DNA of 64,000 nt from Zymoseptoria tritici IPO323 (GCF_000219625.1 NC_018209.1:558001-622000); one strand, 5' to 3'; numbered from the stretch's first letter, positions 31,688 through 43,401 are shown. Numbers and translations: made by a program. Notes: generated by a model from the sequence alone, not told the origin.

Positions 31688-34354
31688 TCAAAAGAACAGC
31701 AGTTCCTCATCTTTCCATCCCAGCTCCAACAACGCCGTATGACAGCTCTTCTCCAGCGCCTCCGGCCCACAGATCAACACCATAGCTTCGCCATCCTTAT
31801 GCGGTTCCCTTGCCATATGCTCTGCCAGCAGCGGTGCCGCAATTCGTCCCCTCAGTCCCGTCCACTCCTCCGTGCCTTGCGTCAGCGTATGTAATATCTT
31901 CGCTTTCTGCTCATTCTCCTTGGCATAGCCGTCGAGATCCGCTTTCAATAAAATATCCTCCGCCAACCTGTTTCCGTCTAACATCACACATTTCGTCGGA
32001 TCCTCGCGATCCTGCACCACAGCTCGCAGAACTTGGTAGATGGGCGTGACGCCACTGCCGCCACAAATCATATATAGCGTGCTGACATTCCGCGTCGCTC
32101 CATTGACCGTGCAGATTCCCTTGCCGATGTACTCAAATTTGCCAATTGGGCCTTTGAAGTCGACGAAGTGGCCGATGGGAATTTGTTCAAGGGCTTTGGA
32201 CATGGTGCCGCCTGGTCGCCCTTTGGTGTCAAGGTAGAGCTTCACTAGGACGTCCACGTAGCCTTTCTTGGAGATTTCGGAAATGGGGGTGTAGCTGCGG
32301 ATGATGGCTTCTCGCGTGACGGGGTCGCGAAGGCGCATCATTAAGTGCTGGCCTGTCGGTAGGCCAAGGGTTTGGTCCTCGTGCTCTAGTTTGAAGGTGA
32401 AGATCTTCGTGTCCCAGGATAATTCGGTCTTGGAGTGCAGAATTGCTTTCTTCCAGGAACGAGGAGCGAGAAATGTCGCTGACTTGACGTCGCTTTCTAT
32501 TTGCGTTTCCTCGCCAGACAACGCCTTTCGGGCTTCTTCGTCGAGAGAACCAATGTGGTATGAGGGCATCATTGCTTTCGCGGTGTCGCTGTGAATGGCC
32601 ATGAATTCATCGGTGGAGTCCAATCCAGCGGCGGAAACGATGCTCGTAGCTCCTCCTGGGTGCTCGTTCAAGAACGCGGTGCCATCGTAGACCTCGCCGT
32701 TGACGACAAACCACGGGTCTGTCTCGTTGTCGTGTTTCCGCAGGTCATCAATGGTGATGTTCTTGTTCAAATTGTCTTGAATCATTTTGATCTCTTCCTT
32801 TTTGACGATAGCATCCTTGGATATCTCTTCGCCGTTGGCGACCTCGCCCCATCTACCATTCGTAAGATCTCCTCCGGCATTCTTCACACGTTCCATCCAT
32901 CCACCCGGCATCAGAGCTGGTTGTGTGGGGTGCTCAAATCGGAGCTGATCGCCTTCCTTCACGATGCAGACGCGGTACCAAGGGTTGTTCATCATTCCCA
33001 AAACACTCCAGTACATGTCGCGCGGCTGCAGATTCATGCTCTCATCCATGGCCCGAACAATGATATCGTTGGACGCCGCTATCTCGCCAACGTCAATATC
33101 AAGATTCCAAAAGCACCAGCAGAAGCTCGCTTCCCGCCAGTCAAAGTCCAGAGAGCCTCCGTATAATTTTTGAGGTAATGCTTCTCGATATCTGTCTTCG
33201 GCATAATCGATGTTTGCGAGTCGCCATGATTTGCCTTGATCGAGCGATAGTTCCACTCTAGTCACACGACGTCCACCACCGCCATAAGCGTATCCTTTGA
33301 CTCGGTATGATTGAGGTGCCTTGTCAAGATCTAGTCGTTCATCGTGAGCTGGGTAGGCTGTGGCTGAGTTGGTGCTGAGATCATAGATGGCGTAACGTTC
33401 GTCCATCCACCATTTTGTGTTGCTCGCAGACTCCTCAGGCGACACCATGGTAGGCAAGACTCGGTTATCGTAAATATGATACCAGTTGTCGCTTGGTGCC
33501 TCGGTGATGATCAGCTTCTTCAACCACTTGACACTTCGTCCACCAATCTGGCCTGGAATGACAACTCGAAGAGGCTTGCCATGGTCCGGCCTCAGCATCT
33601 CTCCGTTCATCTTGTGAGCAAGCATCATTCCCTTGTTGGCATCAAGTGCCCAGTTCAGCTTGACTGAAGTACCGTAGAATCCGTTTGGAAGCTTATCGGC
33701 GCCCTCCATACATACGTACTTGGCGCCTCTCTTTGGTTTTGCTCGTCGGATAACATCACCTAGGATGACGCCTGTGAAGAGTGCTGTCGAAACACCAGCC
33801 GCACCCCAAGAGAAGCCCTTGGTCTTCTTGACGACGTTCTGCTCTTTTCGCCGGTTGCCAGCACATACCAGTGTGACCGGGTAAGTGTGCTGCTCATATT
33901 GTTCTAGTAGCTCGGTGAGACTGATGGTGATGGGATTCTCAACAAGTCCTTCAACCGTGAAGGTCCAGTCGGGTATCTCTTCGTCTCTCACTTGAGGTAC
34001 ATGTCCATGGTTGCGAACGTAGAAAAGTTCCGGACTCGTAAGGAAACCTTCATCGTAGAGGTTGGAGAGCGGTGCCTCCACGTTGAAAGGATGCACACCA
34101 GTCAGTCGTATTAGCCTGGGATCGCGGGCTAGCCAGCTATCGGGAGTCTTTTTGTCGGCTTCGAGCACTTCTGTCGGTTCTGCAGAAGGAGGTGGTAATG
34201 GAAGGTCAGTCTCGAAGGTGTCTGATGAAGAGGCATCGTCTGCTCTTTCGTTGTCGCTGCCAGGATGTGATTCTGGTGGAGTTGGCGGGAGCTCGAAGTC
34301 CGCTGACGATGACGGCTTCAGCTCTCGCTTGGTCTGCATTGCGGGAGAGGACAT
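31688..34354 (-). CDS. niaD: assimilatory nitrate reductase [NAD(P)H]
   Basis: A single exon of 888 residues from the ATG at 34354 (MSSPAMQTKREL); the open frame extends 33 codons upstream but lies in the leader. Domains in order: a Ser/Pro-rich acidic tail; the molybdopterin domain with FYVRNHGHVP and VTLVCAGNRRKEQN (Mo-ligating Cys near residue 168); the dimerisation domain; cytochrome b5 with LNEHPGG and a second haem His in FMAIHSD; then the FAD/NAD(P)H reductase with RSYTPIS, GGSGVTPIYQVLRAV and CGPEALEKSC. It reduces nitrate to nitrite in the cytosol. It is divergent from nitrite reductase through a promoter with a NirA-type site and GATA sites, which implies nitrate induction and ammonium repression. 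Confidence 0.95.
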   Translation of the reverse strand: MSSPAMQTKRELKPSSSADFELPPTPPESHPGSDNERADDASSSDTFETDLPLPPPSAEPTEVLEADKKTPDSWLARDPRLIRLTGVHPFNVEAPLSNLYDEGFLTSPELFYVRNHGHVPQVRDEEIPDWTFTVEGLVENPITISLTELLEQYEQHTYPVTLVCAGNRRKEQNVVKKTKGFSWGAAGVSTALFTGVILGDVIRRAKPKRGAKYVCMEGADKLPNGFYGTSVKLNWALDANKGMMLAHKMNGEMLRPDHGKPLRVVIPGQIGGRSVKWLKKLIITEAPSDNWYHIYDNRVLPTMVSPEESASNTKWWMDERYAIYDLSTNSATAYPAHDERLDLDKAPQSYRVKGYAYGGGGRRVTRVELSLDQGKSWRLANIDYAEDRYREALPQKLYGGSLDFDWREASFCWCFWNLDIDVGEIAASNDIIVRAMDESMNLQPRDMYWSVLGMMNNPWYRVCIVKEGDQLRFEHPTQPALMPGGWMERVKNAGGDLTNGRWGEVANGEEISKDAIVKKEEIKMIQDNLNKNITIDDLRKHDNETDPWFVVNGEVYDGTAFLNEHPGGATSIVSAAGLDSTDEFMAIHSDTAKAMMPSYHIGSLDEEARKALSGEETQIESDVKSATFLAPRSWKKAILHSKTELSWDTKIFTFKLEHEDQTLGLPTGQHLMMRLRDPVTREAIIRSYTPISEISKKGYVDVLVKLYLDTKGRPGGTMSKALEQIPIGHFVDFKGPIGKFEYIGKGICTVNGATRNVSTLYMICGGSGVTPIYQVLRAVVQDREDPTKCVMLDGNRLAEDILLKADLDGYAKENEQKAKILHTLTQGTEEWTGLRGRIAAPLLAEHMAREPHKDGEAMVLICGPEALEKSCHTALLELGWKDEELLFF

Positions 34355-34602
34355 AGTAACGGTGCAGAGATAGTAGTGGTCGAGCAGTGCTGATGAGCGC
34401 GGACAGGTCACAAGTAGTTGAAGTTGTGTGACAAATGCCGGTGTGACGTCCAACCTGCTGCCGTTATTGCGACATGATTTGTGTTCGATTTAGCAACGCT
34501 CCGACGATGACCGGCATGAGTAGCGAACCTCTAACACAGCCGTATAGCGAGGAGATGCACGATCGAAGCTTCGAAGAACAAGCAGGTAGGCGCGTTAGCC
34601 AA

Positions 34603-34610
34603 CTCCGCGG
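34603..34610 (+). promoter_or_regulatory. NirA-type binding site
   Basis: CTCCGCGG matches the Aspergillus NirA consensus CTCCGHGG exactly. It lies about 250 bases upstream of niaD and 920 upstream of niiA, 75 bases from a pair of GATA sites. Site function is inferred from the flanking genes. Confidence 0.6.
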
Positions 34611-34684
34611 ACCGCACACCGTTCGCGGCAGGGCAGGCAGTCGAGACGTGCTCGAGCCAGGGCAGGTTCGCCATGCTGCCAGAG

Positions 34685-34697
34685 CTATCTCTTATCT
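34685..34697 (-). promoter_or_regulatory. tandem AreA-type GATA sites
   Basis: Two HGATAR elements on the minus strand, AGATAG and AGATAA, sit one base apart. Closely paired GATA sites are the preferred arrangement for AreA/Nit2 binding. They lie between the NirA site and the bulk of the promoter. Confidence 0.6.
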
Positions 34698-35526
34698 CTT
34701 AGACGAGGGAGCAGTGGCTTGATCGAGTGGCTGCATTCGGGCAGTACTTCTGTGCTCGTTTCTTGGCTCCGATAAGATCCTTCGAGCATGCTGTGAGACC
34801 TTATCGCCGGTTCCATTGCTGCTCGATGTCAGCCTCATCAGCCTGACAACACGGGGTCGTCTTTGCTGTTCGAGCTCTGGAGGCTGACTCGAAACGCTTA
34901 CGCGGCCTCGTCGGTGAAAGTATTTGCATCAAGTCGCCGCTGCGCGATTAAAAAATCTAACCCATCGCTATTCTCGGGCACGATGATGAATTTGCCATCA
35001 TCAAACCCACGGCGAGAACCGTGAAGTCCGATGAAGCTTCTCCGGCAGGGAGGGAACTCTCTCATTGGCTACTTATCCGAGGGTCGCGTGCCGTTCTTCC
35101 CGTCCCTCCGGTCCCTATCAACCGCACCCGATATCAACATCATTTCAAACAACCCCAGGCTTCATTCCCGGCCTCCTTATCTCTGAACCTCTTCTCCACC
35201 ACCACCTTATCGCTGCCGAACCTCACACTGTCCTCGGAGAAAGTCACAATGCCTTGTTCCAGCCTACCACAGGTCTATCTTGCCTGATTACTTCCAACGT
35301 CGATATGCGGGAGTCTGGCATTGGTCGTAGAGCAACTATATGCTTTTCCGAGGGCTCACGTACGGTAAAAGAGCTGATGAGCTGCATGTATTTGTCTGTT
35401 CGTAGGTACCTGGCCATTTCATGAAGCATTCCTCCTCTCTCCAGTCACTTTTGAGCGTTGCTTGCGGAGAATAACTCGAAGTGCGTTCACCGTGACCTCC
35501 CAACGAGCTGACCGATTTCCTGGACG

Positions 35527-38500
35527 ATGGCCCCTCCCATGAATGCCGGAATGGACGCCAGCGAGATGCCTCAACACTCAGACCGCAAACGGGTGGTTGT
35601 GGTTGGCTTGGGAATGGTTGGCGTTGCGTTTATTGAGAAGCTTCTCAAATTAGACGTCAAGCGAAGAGAGTATGATGTGGTGGTGATAGGTGAGGAGGCA
35701 CATCTGGTATGTATGCTAATATGGACGGAGTGCCTAGACCACAACTGACCTTGTGGTCTTCCACGAATAGGCATACAACCGTGTCGGGCTTACCAGCTAC
35801 TTTCAACATCGTCAAGTTGAGAATCTCTACCTCAATCCGGCATCATGGTATGCCTCCATGCCAACTGGATCGCTTTCATACCATCTCAACACACTTGTCA
35901 CCGAGATTGACACCGAGCACAAGACCGTGGCAACATCACAAGGCGACACAGTCCCGTATGATATCCTCGTCCTCGCAACCGGTTCCGATGCTGTGCTACC
36001 TCGACATACGCCCGGCCACGATGCAAACGGAGTCTTCGTATACCGAACGATCGAGGATCTTCAGAAGCTCATCGACTTCGCAGACACGAGGAAAGGCACA
36101 GTTGGAGCAGTGGTTGGTGGTGGTCTACTCGGACTGGAGGCGGCAAAAGCAATGATGGATCTGGAGAAGTTCGACAAAGTCACACTCGTGGAGCGCAACA
36201 GATGGGTACTCAGCAGACAACTTGACGACGATGCAGGTAGCATGGTAGTTGAACAGGTGCGACACCTCGGACTCGATGTTCTTCTCAGCAAGCGAGTTGG
36301 CAAGGTCAACACAGACGATGACAACAATGTCGTCGGTGTTACGTTTGAAGATGGTGAGAGCATGGACTGCTCAACGATATGCTTCGCGATCGGCATTAAG
36401 GCGAGAGACGATCTGGCGAGGAAATCCGGAATCGCGTGCGCCGACCGTGGTGGTGGTATCATTGTCAACCCTGACCTCTCGACTTCAGCTCCCGATGTCT
36501 ATGCTATCGGAGAGTGCGCCAGCTGGGAAAGCCAGACATTTGGTCTCATCGCTCCAGGAATCGAGATGGCCGACGTGCTCGCCTTTAATCTCACACAAGC
36601 AAAAGCTCACACACCACGGAAGTTCAAGCGACCAGATCTCAGCACAAAGTTGAAGCTCCTTGGTGTGGATGTCGCAAGTTTTGGCGACTTCTTCGCAGAC
36701 CGCGACGGACTGAAAGATGCTCCTAGGAAGCGACGAGGTGTTCGATCAGACGCTCCGTCGGACGAGTCAGCGCCGGGCGTCAAGGCTTTGACATACCGGG
36801 ATCCTTTCCAGCAGATATATAAAAAGTACCTCTTCACTCCGGACGGCAAGTACATCATTGGCGGCATGATGATTGGCGAGACCAAAGACTACGTCAAGCT
36901 TGTCTCTATGGTCAACAATCAGAAACCTCTTGAGGTACCGCCATCGGAGTTCATCGTCGGTAAATCCTCAGGGGAGGACGATGCGGACGACCTCGACGAT
37001 GATACTCAAATCTGCTCGTGTCATAACGTATCCAAGGGTAAGTCCCATTTGGTCGAAGGAGGCCCTGACATCAACTGACCATAATCTCAGGCGACGTATG
37101 CAACGGCGTCAAAGACGGATCATGCAAATCGATCGGGGACGTCAAGTCCTGCACAAAAGCCGGCACTGGATGTGGAGGCTGTATGCCTTTGGTCCAGTCC
37201 ATTTTCAACAAGACGATGGCCTCGATGGGCCAGGAAGTCAAGAATCACCTCTGCCCGCACTTCGAGTATTCCCGAGCCGATATCTTCCACATCGTCTACG
37301 TTAAGAAACTACAAGACTTTCCATCGATCATGAAGGAGTGTGGCAAGGATCCGACCGCCGCGGGCTGCGAAGCGTGTAAGCCGACTATTGGCTCTATCCT
37401 CGCCTCCCTTTACAACAAACATGTCATGGACGACAACATCCGTGGGCTACAAGACACCAACGATCGCTTCCTTGCGAACATCCAACGTAACGGAACGTTT
37501 TCGGTTGTACCTCGTGTTTCGGGCGGAGAGATTACAGCTGACAAGCTGATCGTCATGGGTACTGTTGCCAAGAAATATGGTTTGTACTGCAAGATCACCG
37601 GCGGTCAACGAGTGGATATGTTCGGAGCTCGCAAGCAAGACTTGCCTGCTATTTGGACTGAGCTCATCGATGGCGGTATGGAGTCCGGTCATGCCTACGG
37701 TAAGAGTTTACGCACAGTCAAGTCATGTGTCGGAACCACCTGGTGCCGTTTCGGCGTGGGTGACTCAGTGGGCATGGCCGTGCGCCTTGAGGAACGCTAC
37801 AAGAGCATCCGCTCGCCCCACAAGATGAAAGGCGGTGTATCCGGGTGTGTGCGTGAGTGTGCCGAAGCACAGAGCAAAGACTTTGGCCTGATTGCCACCG
37901 ACAAAGGCTGGAACATCTTCGTGGGCGGCAACGGTGGCGCAAAACCTCGACACTGCGATCTACTGGCCAAAGATGTTCCTCCGGATGATGTCGTCACTAT
38001 AGTCGACCGATATCTCATGTTCTACATGCGCACAGCCGACAAGCTTCAACGAACAGCTCGTTGGGTCGAAAGTCTCCCCGGCGGCATCAAGTACCTGAAA
38101 GAGGTCATCCTAGAAGACAAGCTCGGCATCTGCGCGGAGCTAGAAAAGCAAATGGAAGAGCTCGTGGGAACCTTCTTCGACGAGTGGAAAGAAGTCCTCG
38201 AAAGTCCCAAACGCCTTGAACTCTTCCCGCAATTCGGCAACACCGCAGACACCGTCGACTCCATCGAAAAAGTCCAAGAGCGCGAACAGGAACGTCCAGC
38301 ATACTGGCCGAAAGAGTCCGTGACTGAGGACTTCCGCGGCAAGCAATGGAGCACCCTCTCCTGGCAACCACTAGCCAAATCCTCGCAGTTCAGCGACTCG
38401 ATGACCGGTTCTAGTTTGGCGGTCAAGCGAGGCGACACCCAGTTGGCGATTTTCAAGGTCAAGGGGAGGTACTACTGCACACAGCAGATGTGTCCGCACA

Positions 38501-38922
38501 AGCGGGCGTTTGTTCTCAGTGATGGGCTTATTGGCGAAGACGTTCAGAACAACAAGCTTTGGGTCAGCTGTCCGCTGCATAAGCGGAACTATGCCATGAA
38601 AGGCGAAGAGGCAGGTAAGTGCAGTAACGACGAAACGGTCAACATCGCCACGTTTCCAGTGGAGTCACGGGAGGATGGCCATGTGTACGTCAAGCTGCCG
38701 CCGGTGGAGGAGCTGGATGAGGTTTTGGGCACGGAGAAGTGGAAGGTGAAGAAGGAAGAGACGGAGACGAAGGGAGACTTTGAGGCATTGGACAAGAAGT
38801 TCAAGATGAAGGGACGAAAGCCCTTTGCTGCGAGTCACTTGGCAAATGGGTTGGGAGAGCATGCCAAGGCGAACGCGATTTTGGCGGGTGGGGAGAGAGG
38901 AAGTAACGGGATGGATTGGTAG
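35527..38922 (+). CDS. niiA: assimilatory nitrite reductase [NAD(P)H]
   Basis: Three exons, 35527-35706, 35771-37037 and 37091-38922 (introns of 64 and 53 nt), give 1092 residues, near the usual length of fungal enzymes. The N-terminal FAD/NAD domain opens [17 protein letters not shown]-like [2Fe-2S] domain follows ([12 protein letters not shown], then [11 protein letters not shown], about residues 475-520). The sirohaem and [4Fe-4S] cysteines are in [10 protein letters not shown] (about 694) and [10 protein letters not shown] (about 734). A C-terminal Rieske domain holds MCPHKRAF and SCPLHKRN (about 949 and 976). It reduces nitrite to ammonium with six electrons in the cytosol. Divergent from niaD, so induction should be coordinated. 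Confidence 0.95.
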
Positions 38923-38998
38923 GCTTGTGATGTGTGATGTCTTTTAGCGGGTCTTATACATGGAATGATATTGTTGCACGATGATTCGCGTTTCGTAG

Positions 38999-40825
38999 CT
39001 ATGAATTATCATTGTCGCTGGTATCGTGATCGTTACTGCTTGCGTCGCTGTCTCCTCCATTATCAGACACGGACTCCACATCACTCAATACTTCTTCGGC
39101 GCCCGCACTCGCAGCACGTGCATCCTGAGACTCGCCCAATCGTCTCCTCTTCCGCTTGCGTCGAAGTTCCATACGTTCGAACTCTGCCTCTTTCACCCTT
39201 CTGTAAGGCCGCTCCCACTCTGCCTCATACTGAAGCTTTTCTCTCCAGCCTGACACGTCACGATCTTCAAGCACCTTCATATTGGGTGATGCCGCAGTCG
39301 GAGGTTTCGGTCTGTTCTTAGGTAGATCATCGCGCGCAGGAAGTCCGAGCAGCTCCCATATACGCTGCTCTTCCTCCTTGCTGGCCAGTCGATCCAGTCG
39401 CTCTAGTCTTCGATCCTCGGCAACGGCAGCACTCTCTGGGCTCAAAGCTCGTGCACGCTTCCGCGACGTGCCGCCATTCTGCTCACCAGTGACCTCTTGT
39501 ATTTCGTCGCTGGTGTCACTGCCATTGTCCGAACCTTCGCTGGTGTACATGTCGTCCGTAGCTGGAGGTCGCTCACTCTCAGAGTCCTCATGAGCCTTTC
39601 GCCGAGATAAATTCACCCCTTTGATGGGCGTCATTCCCATCTCTTGCTCAACCTCGTCGTGAGTCAAAAGTCGACCATTCTTCGTCGAAGGCCTGCCGTC
39701 TTGGTACTTCTTCGACTCGCTGTACACTTGCACTTTGCATCTACGAGCTGCTGTCGCCCAGTATGTCTTACTCGATGGCAAGTTAAGGATCTGCATCGCC
39801 GCTCGGACATCCATCTGGCGGACCGCAGCGGACGGTGTCCAGTCCTTTCGGCTGGAATCTTCTGCTCGGAGTCGGGACATTGCTTGGAACAACGTCGCCT
39901 GGACAAGTCGACGTGTGATATTGATGGTGAGATTCTGCAGATCTGCAATGGCGCTTTTGTAGACCGCCGGCTGATCGACATCGGCGGAGATATTTTCCAG
40001 ATGATGCCAATTCATTTCTGTGTCTTTACTGTTGTTCATGAATAAGCTTCGCGAGAGTTGCAGAAATGAGGATGGTCGTAGAAGGTGAGGGTCACCCGTA
40101 TCAAGGGAAACAAGTGGACTTTTGGTATCGTCATCGTTGCCCGTCTCTCGGAGCTCTTGCTCAAGGCTGTCGGCCGATTTTGAGTATTGCTGGTAGTGCA
40201 CATCCATCTCCTCGGCGACATCCTCATCAATCAGCCATTGCTCGCCGTACCTCTGTCGCTCCTGGTCCTCCTCATGGCTGTTCACCTGAGCTGATAAAGC
40301 ATGAGCAGCATTATTGAGAGTATGCTCACCGTCCTCGGAGATCTCAAACGCTGATGGCGGATCCACATGTTGCTTCTCAGCCCTACTTGAAGTTGTCAAG
40401 CTACTTCCTTTGCGTCCTTCCTGCAGTAGGAGCAAATAGGAGCGAATTTGCAGCTCACTCTTGCTACCGACCGCCTTCTGCAGCGCAGGGAGATCAGCCG
40501 CTCCTTTGAGACTTAGCTGGTGGAAGAGAGCTTCTTTCTCGATAGAGCTCCAGATGACATGGCCAAGTTGAGAAGTGGCGAAAGCGGATACTGATGATGC
40601 GAGAGGGTTGAGTTCTCGAATCGTCGTATTGAGCAGGTCTCTGTAGCCTTTCTTGAGGCGTGCTTGTGCTTTCACCTTGACTTGGGCAGACTGTTGTCGA
40701 GCTCTTCTTCTGTCGGCTGGAATAGCCTGTATGGATGTGGCTCGACTGTCTCGCGCATTTGCCAGGCTGTCGGTGCTTTCATCGCTGGAGGAAGCCTCGT
40801 TGGCCTCGTCTTCTCTGCCAGTCAT
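38999..40825 (-). CDS. RNA polymerase I initiation factor Rrn5-like protein
   Basis: A single exon of 608 residues from an ATG at 40825. Near residues 55-145 are YRDLLNTTIRELNPL and then a SANT/Myb-like segment, HVIWSSIEKEALFHQLSLKG ... VGSKSELQIRSYLLLLQEG. That is the characteristic stretch of fungal Rrn5, the SANT-domain subunit of the upstream activating factor that positions RNA polymerase I on rDNA. The rest is charged, and the C-terminus is basic (LRRKRKRRRLGES) then acidic (Asp/Ser-rich tail), as expected for a nuclear chromatin protein. The alternative is another SANT-domain chromatin factor. It is convergent with niiA (76 bases apart) and divergent from the helicase gene. Confidence 0.55.
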   Translation of the reverse strand: MTGREDEANEASSSDESTDSLANARDSRATSIQAIPADRRRARQQSAQVKVKAQARLKKGYRDLLNTTIRELNPLASSVSAFATSQLGHVIWSSIEKEALFHQLSLKGAADLPALQKAVGSKSELQIRSYLLLLQEGRKGSSLTTSSRAEKQHVDPPSAFEISEDGEHTLNNAAHALSAQVNSHEEDQERQRYGEQWLIDEDVAEEMDVHYQQYSKSADSLEQELRETGNDDDTKSPLVSLDTGDPHLLRPSSFLQLSRSLFMNNSKDTEMNWHHLENISADVDQPAVYKSAIADLQNLTINITRRLVQATLFQAMSRLRAEDSSRKDWTPSAAVRQMDVRAAMQILNLPSSKTYWATAARRCKVQVYSESKKYQDGRPSTKNGRLLTHDEVEQEMGMTPIKGVNLSRRKAHEDSESERPPATDDMYTSEGSDNGSDTSDEIQEVTGEQNGGTSRKRARALSPESAAVAEDRRLERLDRLASKEEEQRIWELLGLPARDDLPKNRPKPPTAASPNMKVLEDRDVSGWREKLQYEAEWERPYRRVKEAEFERMELRRKRKRRRLGESQDARAASAGAEEVLSDVESVSDNGGDSDASSNDHDTSDNDNS

Positions 40826-41111
40826 GGCAAATGGTGCGCTGAATATGATGAGAATCGGTCGACCGCGGCTGCATGTTCGTGCTCATGGTTGCCAGCGCGC
40901 AAGTTGTAAATTGAACGATGCTTGGAAGTGTCCGCAGAGAAGTCCGAGGGTCTTGGACGTTGAAAGAAGTCGGAAGGATCGACAGAGACGAGTGTTACGT
41001 AAGCAGTCAACCTCGTCTCTTTCACAAACGCCTCCGTCTTTCGTGCCAACGCTCCTCCGTTGACATAAGTCCATCAGAATTGCGCAGGCTTTCATCGACA
41101 AGCGGTCTTCG

Positions 41112-43401
41112 ATGAGGCGCGCTATCAGAATTTGCAAAGATGTAGGCCTGGTGCGACGACTTCCTTTCTTCTCGCATTTCGCCCCTTCTCGTTGTCAGCC
41201 CTCATCCCCAAATCTGTGGCGTCAGAACATTTCTTATCAACCGCATCGACGTTTCAATGCAAAGGCACATCTACTGGAGCCTCTCAAACCAAGGAAGCTA
41301 GAGCTTCGGCCATACCAGGTAAGCATAGATCAGTCCTAGACGATTCATTCATACTAAGTGTGTTGTCCGCCTAGCAAGAGAGCATCAACGCAGTCCTCGA
41401 GTATCTGGCGAAAGGGGAGAAACGATTGGGTCTATCTCTCGCGACTGGAAGCGGGAAAACGGTGCGCAAGATCCATGAATCTCGCTCTCGCATGGTCCGC
41501 TCACTATCTCCAGGTCATCTTCAGTCATCTGATTGAGCAAGTTCCCGCTCCTACACCATGCGCTACACAGACGCTGATCCTCGCGCATCGGCGAGAACTC
41601 GTAGAGCAAGCCGCAGTGCATTGCAGAAATCTGTATCCCGACTTGGCCGTTGAGGTTGAGATGGGTAGCCAGCACGCTTCTGGACTGGCCGATATAACCG
41701 TTGCATCCGTACGGAGCATCACGTCTGGCATCCGAATCCAGCGCTTCGATCCTGCTCGCTTCAAGCTTGTGCTTGTCGACGAGGCCCACCATATTGTTGC
41801 GCAGGGCTATCTTGATGTCCTCCGCCACTTCCAGCTGTACGACACCAACAAGCTGGGCCCGACCGCTCTTGTCGGTGTATCAGCCACTTTCTCCCGGCAT
41901 GATGGTATCAAACTTGGGGCAGCGATTGATCATATTGTCGCCCATAAGTGAGCAGTTCCACTTCTGCTGCAAGACACTTTGACTGACTGCATCAGGGACT
42001 ACATCGATTTGATCGAGGACAAATGGCTCTCAGATATGATTTTGACCACAGTCCGGACGAGTGTCGATCTTACGAAGGTCAAGTCGAGCGCCGGAGACTT
42101 CCAGACCAGCGAGTTATCCAAAGCCGTGAATCAAGAGGAGACCAACACTATCATCGTTCGAGCTTGGATGGAGAAGGCAATGAAGAGCAGAAAATCGACC
42201 CTAGTTTTCTGTGTAGATCTTGCCCATGTGTCTAATCTCACAGCTGCCTTTCGCGAGCACGGTATCGACGCCCAGTTCGTCACGAGTGACACCCATACTC
42301 AGGTTCGCAAGGATCGCCTCGACGCATTCAAGGCAAGGGAGTTTCCGGTCCTACTGAATTGCGGAATCTTTACGGAAGGGACCGACATACCCAACATCGA
42401 CTGTGTTATCCTTGCGCGACCCACGAAGTCGCAGAACCTCCTGGTCCAGATGATCGGGCGAGGTCTTCGATTGTACCCAGGGAAAGAGAACTGTCACATA
42501 ATTGACATGGTCACTGCGCTCGACGTTGGCGTAGTGACCACACCTACGCTGTATGGTCTCGAACCGAACGAGCTTCTGGAGTTGGCCGATGCCCAGCAGA
42601 TAAAGAGCATAAAAGAGCGGCGCGAATTGGAGCGTGAGAGGGAACAGAATGCGATCGTTGCTGCGAAACCTCGCAGTGCGTCGGCGTTAAAATCCCGGCT
42701 TCTCAGCTTTGAGGACTTCAGCGTGTCTGATCTCATGGATCAGTCTTCAGACGACTTCCATGTCCGCAAAATTTCACCATTCTCATGGGTCTGCATCGGA
42801 GACAACCACTACATCCTTCCAAACGCAGACGGCGCATTCATGAGCATTAATGAGGACGATGCGGGAAACTTCCAGATGTCGTACACGGCTAAACTGCCCG
42901 CCGGCTCTACGTCCAAGTCGCCATGGGCGAGACCAAGAAAGATTGGAAAGCAGGAGACTTTGAAAGGTGCTGTGCGCGCAGCCGACACTTATGCTGGCAG
43001 AATCTTCCCAGTAAGTGTGCTGATAGTCGATACGCCTGGCAGATACGACTGTCTTGAGGCGACCAGTTCTTTCCTCCAACAAGTCTGAGTTCCTGCTAAC
43101 TCATGATTTCCAGTTCCAATTTATCAGCAAGACCGCTGGCTGGCGCAGATCACCAGCTTCCGAGGGTCAAATCAAGTTTTTGAACAAGTCTCGAGATGAG
43201 AGCCACCAGCTGGAGATCGGCCAGATTTCGAAGGGCGATGCGGCGGACCGAATCACCAAAATCATGCGCGGCGCTAAAGGCCAACTTACGCGCATGAAAG
43301 GTGAAGTCAAAAAGGCAAAGCGAGCGGCTGAAGCAAGAGCGAAGCGTGGTGCTAAGTCGGGTTTGCTCACCGTTGGTCCGGTGGCTGCGCAGGAACGTTG
43401 A
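41112..43401 (+). CDS. Irc3-like mitochondrial DEAD/DEAH helicase
   Basis: Five exons: 41112-41318, 41375-41461, 41514-41947, 41996-43010 and 43114-43401. All introns are short with consistent phases, giving 676 residues. The Arg-rich N-terminus lacking acids looks like a mitochondrial presequence. Motifs in order: Q-motif-like LRPYQQESI, Walker A ATGSGKT (residues 92-98), [15 protein letters not shown] (VDEAHH, about 186), SATFSRHD, and in the second RecA domain [16 protein letters not shown] and [16 protein letters not shown]. The C-terminal basic extension is typical of Irc3. In yeast Irc3 is a dsDNA-dependent ATPase that protects mitochondrial DNA. The first intron separates the Q motif from the Walker A exon. 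Confidence 0.85.

Larger units (their letters stand above)
34355..35526. promoter_or_regulatory. bidirectional niaD-niiA promoter
   Basis: 1172 bases separate the two start codons. Eight matches to the AreA consensus HGATAR are visible (either strand): 34368-34373, 34685-34690, 34692-34697, 34770-34775, 34801-34806, 35115-35120, 35177-35182 and 35207-35212. One perfect match to the NirA consensus CTCCGHGG lies at 34603-34610. A CCAAT box in reverse orientation (ATTGG) is at 35064-35068. In Aspergillus the equivalent region integrates nitrate induction (NirA) with nitrogen derepression (AreA); the same logic is inferred here. Confidence 0.8.

Noticed and set aside
31090..31770. Minus-strand open frame of 226 codons
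   Set aside because: Antisense to the oxidoreductase exon and overlaps the 3' end of nitrate reductase in another frame.
39644..40045. Plus-strand open frame of 133 codons
   Set aside because: Antisense to the Rrn5-like gene, without any recognisable features.
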